Shown: piece by piece, positions 61,060-64,000 of the stretch
Layout of the letters: every line of letters starts with the position of its first letter
How positions within the stretch are numbered: position 1 is the stretch's first letter
Source of the DNA: Euglena gracilis
Lineage: Eukaryota; Euglenida; Euglenophyceae; Euglenales
Length of the DNA stretch: 64,000 nt
Direction of reading: 5' to 3'
Assembly (NCBI GenBank): GCA_039621445.1
Contig: CP154954.1
Span: 10,125,521-10,189,520, forward strand
Position numbers and translations under genes: made by a program
The notes under the pieces: model-generated
Databases searched by the model: none
The model's input: the letters and a program-made list of their open reading frames with translations, nothing else
Told to the model about the DNA's origin: nothing

Positions 61060-64000
61060 GAAGTCAGAAGTGACTCACCCCCTGGGGTGGGCCAGTGGGT
61101 GGGTCTGCGCCCGAGTCTCCACCCCCATCCCGGGGGGTCCATGCAAACGAATTTGAGCTTCGCATGATTCCAATCGGAGCATGGAAATTTCTGGAAAAAT
61201 GGTCCAAAATGCAGTAAACTGATGGGGTGTTTTTTTTTGGATGCGGTTTTCTGCGACCCCCCCGTCCCCCACAACCTGGAGGGCAGAGCTTGACGGAAAT
61301 CCCGGATGCCCTATGAGTGGTGGGTGGGGTCCACCTCACTTCCTCCCACGGGGCCTCCTGTCGAGCCCAGTGGGTGGGGAGCAGAATTTTTTTTAAGGTT
61401 GGCGAACAGGGGGTACCACCCACACAAACTGGGCCAGAAGCGAAGGTAACACCAGCAAGAAAAAGACAAAAAGCCTTAGTGCAGCTAAGGGGGGGGGGAT
61501 GTGGGTTTGTGGCTCTGGCTCCTGGTGGGATTGGGAGTTGGGGGAGGGCGGATGCCCCCTCGTTGGGGGTCTTCCAATATTTCATCCGCCAAGCGCTGAA
61601 GTTTTTTTTTGGACAAAAATTCATCCGCTCAACAGTGCCCCCCCCCCCCTGAGGGGTGAGCGAGTGGGTGGGTTTTAAGTGGCCAAACTCGCACTTAAGC
61701 TTTTTTTCGTCGATTTGCACATTTGCGCAAATGGACCATTTTTTTTTATTTTGGCGCCGGCGTTGCAAGGGGTGAGGGTGAGAGGCGACAGGTGGACGAC
61801 AAATCCGGGTGAATTTCCATTTTTGGCCCCGGCGGTCCCGCGCATTCCGTTTTTTTTGCTTTTTTTTTGGTGGTCGGCGTGCCACAAAAACCCCCGGACC
61901 TACCCCCCCAAAGTGAAAAAAAATGTCGACAAAAACACCAAAACATCGGTACCGCCTCCCCCCCTTTTTTGTGCGACGCGGCTCTCCTCACCGACTGTCT
62001 GGCTGGCTCGCTCCGGGGGTTTTGACGCACTTTTTTGTTTTTTGCCGGCCTTGGAATTGTGTTTTGGTACGTTTGCCGGAGCGCGGGGAACAAGCATGGG
62101 GGGGATAGGGTGGGTCCAATCACGCCGCCGGCCAACGAACGCAGAAAGGAAGGCGTGCCTGGGGATTTTGTGCAGGCCTGTGCAGGTGAAGGGAAAGTGG
62201 TTTGAAGAGGAGGGAAGGGTCACAAGTCCCCACCGAACTTGAAGTGGGGATTTGTCTGGCCAAGTTGTGTCGCGATGAAACGGGAGAGGGGATCACGCAA
62301 ATTTCAATGGAGCGATTTATCACAGCTACGGTTGGAACAAAGAAGGATGGTTGATGCGCAATTTCGCACATCAACCACTGCACAGTTCCCCCGAAGGACG
62401 GCTACAAATACCTGTGAATTCACTACTGAAAGTGATGCGGCAGACACCGTTATTTTTGGACTAAAGATGAGCTCGGTTTGCGCAAATGCGCACAGCGACC
62501 ACGTGTGCGCATTTGCGCAAACCGACCTCATGCCCATTTGTGAAAAGGGATGCGATCAAATATCGTGGAACGTGAACGTACCTCACTGCCCAGAGCCTTT
62601 TAAAACAACAATAACTGGAAGAGCTTACGACGCAGCTGTGCGTTGAAAACAGACAGAAATGCACTGAAAAAAGCACATATATCAGTGTCAGGTCGGAATA
62701 AAAAAGAGGTTGGTTTGCGCAAATGCGCACGTGGTCGGCGATTACACATTTTCAAACACCGACCACGTGTGTAAAGGTGCACGTCGTCGGAGTGCAAAAT
62801 GGGCACACCATGACGACGTGCGCATTTACGCACACCGACCACGATTGTAAAAAACCCGTCAAAAACGACCCCAAACACCACGTGCAATGGCTCCTTCGGT
62901 GTGCAGCTTACTCAGCTGCCGAACACTCTCTTCAACCGAGAGGCTTTTTTAGGGTCGATTCTGGCCCAGTGACAGGTCCAGGTCCATTTGGAGACTGTAG
63001 ACCTCTGGTGAGTGGCCTGCCGCTGGCACGTCCTGGCACACGTGCAACGGCGCAGCTTGGGCAAGGGGTGGCCCTCGAAAACCCCTGCCACTTGCCCCTT
63101 GGTTTGCGTTTTGCTGCACCAGTCACGTCAGGTGATGACAGGGGTCGCACTTAAGCATCCAAAAGGCCGTTGTTTACCCTCCAGTTCAGCAGCAGGCACC
63201 GAGGTGGCATTGTTCTCCCCCACAACCGGGACGGCAGACTGGGGGGACGGGCAATCTGCTGGTCCATGGAAACAATGGAAAAAGGGAGCGTCTTAAATGT
63301 AGCCACAAAACTCGTCGTTTTGGAGGGAAAGAATATTTAATGTTTGCACCTGGTTGGGTTGCGTGAAAGTAATGGGATTTAACACCCGGATATTGTGTAA
63401 CCCCCCCCCCCCCCAAATAACCTGGCGGGGTGCCAAGTTACTGGAACCAACTTTTTTGCCCCTCCCCCCGCCAAGTTATTCGGCCCCCGCCAGGAGTTGG
63501 GACCCCGCCAGGTTATTTGGGGGGGTTTACAAAAACTGGTGCGTTGCATGTTTTCTGAGGAAAAAAAATGAGCCATCCATTGCGGGAAAAAAAGGAAAAA
63601 TGATTCTTGGTCGAGGAGACAGGAGGATTACACACATGTCGTTTTGAAATTCTGGAAGTCGTTGTTTTTTTCAGAAAGGTGTCTAACAATCACGGGGGGT
63701 TACACGTCATCAATTCCTCCCGCAACTCCCAATTGATGACGCGAAAACGACCTGTCGTATGGGTTAGAGATAAGACATGCAAACTTGTCCTTGGAGAGGA
63801 CAAACTTTCTCCTGCCATACAGTGTGTTCTACTGCATGTTTCGCAAAATGCAAAAACCAGAATTTTTTCATCGCATAATTGTTTCAAAAGTTTTGTGTCC
63901 ACAGTGGTCGGTGTGCGCAAATGCGCACGTCAACTGTCAAGGATGAAGAGAACTCCATAATATGGAAGTCAAACAAAGGTGCATTTACAAGCTACCGTTC
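61060..64000. other. No exon recognised after exon 34
   Basis: The stretch contains G/C runs, a 135-codon open frame (62239-62646) with no recognised motif, and the palindromic TGCGCAAATGCGCA cluster. Two inverted blocks built on CCAAATAACCTGGCGGGG lie at 63404-63525. The continuation of the CCAR1-like gene was not identified. Confidence 0.4.
62475..62523. repeat. 19-bp perfect inverted repeat built on TGCGCAAATGCGCA
   Basis: GGTTTGCGCAAATGCGCAC (62475-62493) and its inverse (62505-62523) flank 11 bp. Confidence 0.9.

Noticed and set aside
62239-62646. 135-codon open frame
   Set aside because: No codon-use bias, no recognised motif, and it overlaps the palindromic TGCGCAAATGCGCA repeat.

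Overview
The window is nuclear DNA from a eukaryote, probably a unicellular alga or another protist. The evidence is short GC-rich exons separated by long introns with GT-AG (and some apparent GC-AG) borders, very abundant micro- and minisatellites, long G, C and T homopolymers, many dispersed foldback repeats, and no prokaryotic gene organisation. I could not fix the lineage. A short TTAGGG tract (51598-51620) and the apparent GC donors are only weak hints.

One gene dominates. From about 27.0 kb to at least 61.05 kb on the + strand I find 34 small exons (about 4.5 kb of coding sequence, roughly 1,500 codons) that together look like a CCAR1/DBC1-family (cell cycle and apoptosis regulator) protein. 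In order it has: a Tyr/Ala/Pro-rich N-terminus; coiled-coil/charged segments; a long Arg-Asp/Gly-Lys-rich and Ser-Arg-rich middle spread over about 12 exons; a motif of the type PDFSxLLVYW; the inactive-Nudix DBC1 domain (core IGGSWSRELDGPDPDDEATL, then a segment like GLELTDVPLVKLTELRF, then TVFYLAAPW); acidic linkers; a helical FELSVLAETLWE/MWQYTYGL segment; and an EF-hand-like start (FLEAFRYFD). About two thirds of the exon junctions agree in reading phase across the intron. The remaining junctions are unresolved. The 3' end of the gene is not in the window.

The introns hold most of the structure: a 1.3-kb TATGTG array (35.15-36.48 kb), a 3.3-kb CA-rich satellite (52.95-56.33 kb), a 41-bp minisatellite, decamer arrays bounded by short inverted repeats, a foldback element family, and a coding-like, retroelement-like insertion inside an 18-bp minisatellite (49.52-50.16 kb).

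Upstream (1-27 kb) I see no recognisable gene apart from a convincing unassigned exon at 23412-23522 and a few GC-rich islands that may be exons. It is otherwise repeats: an 18-bp and a 10-bp minisatellite (9.0-10.5 kb), a compound tetranucleotide satellite (22.3-23.06 kb), tandem duplications and G/C-rich dispersed repeats. After 61.05 kb the sequence has a cluster of palindromic TGCGCAAATGCGCA motifs and no exon I recognise. No rRNA, tRNA or CRISPR array was recognised.
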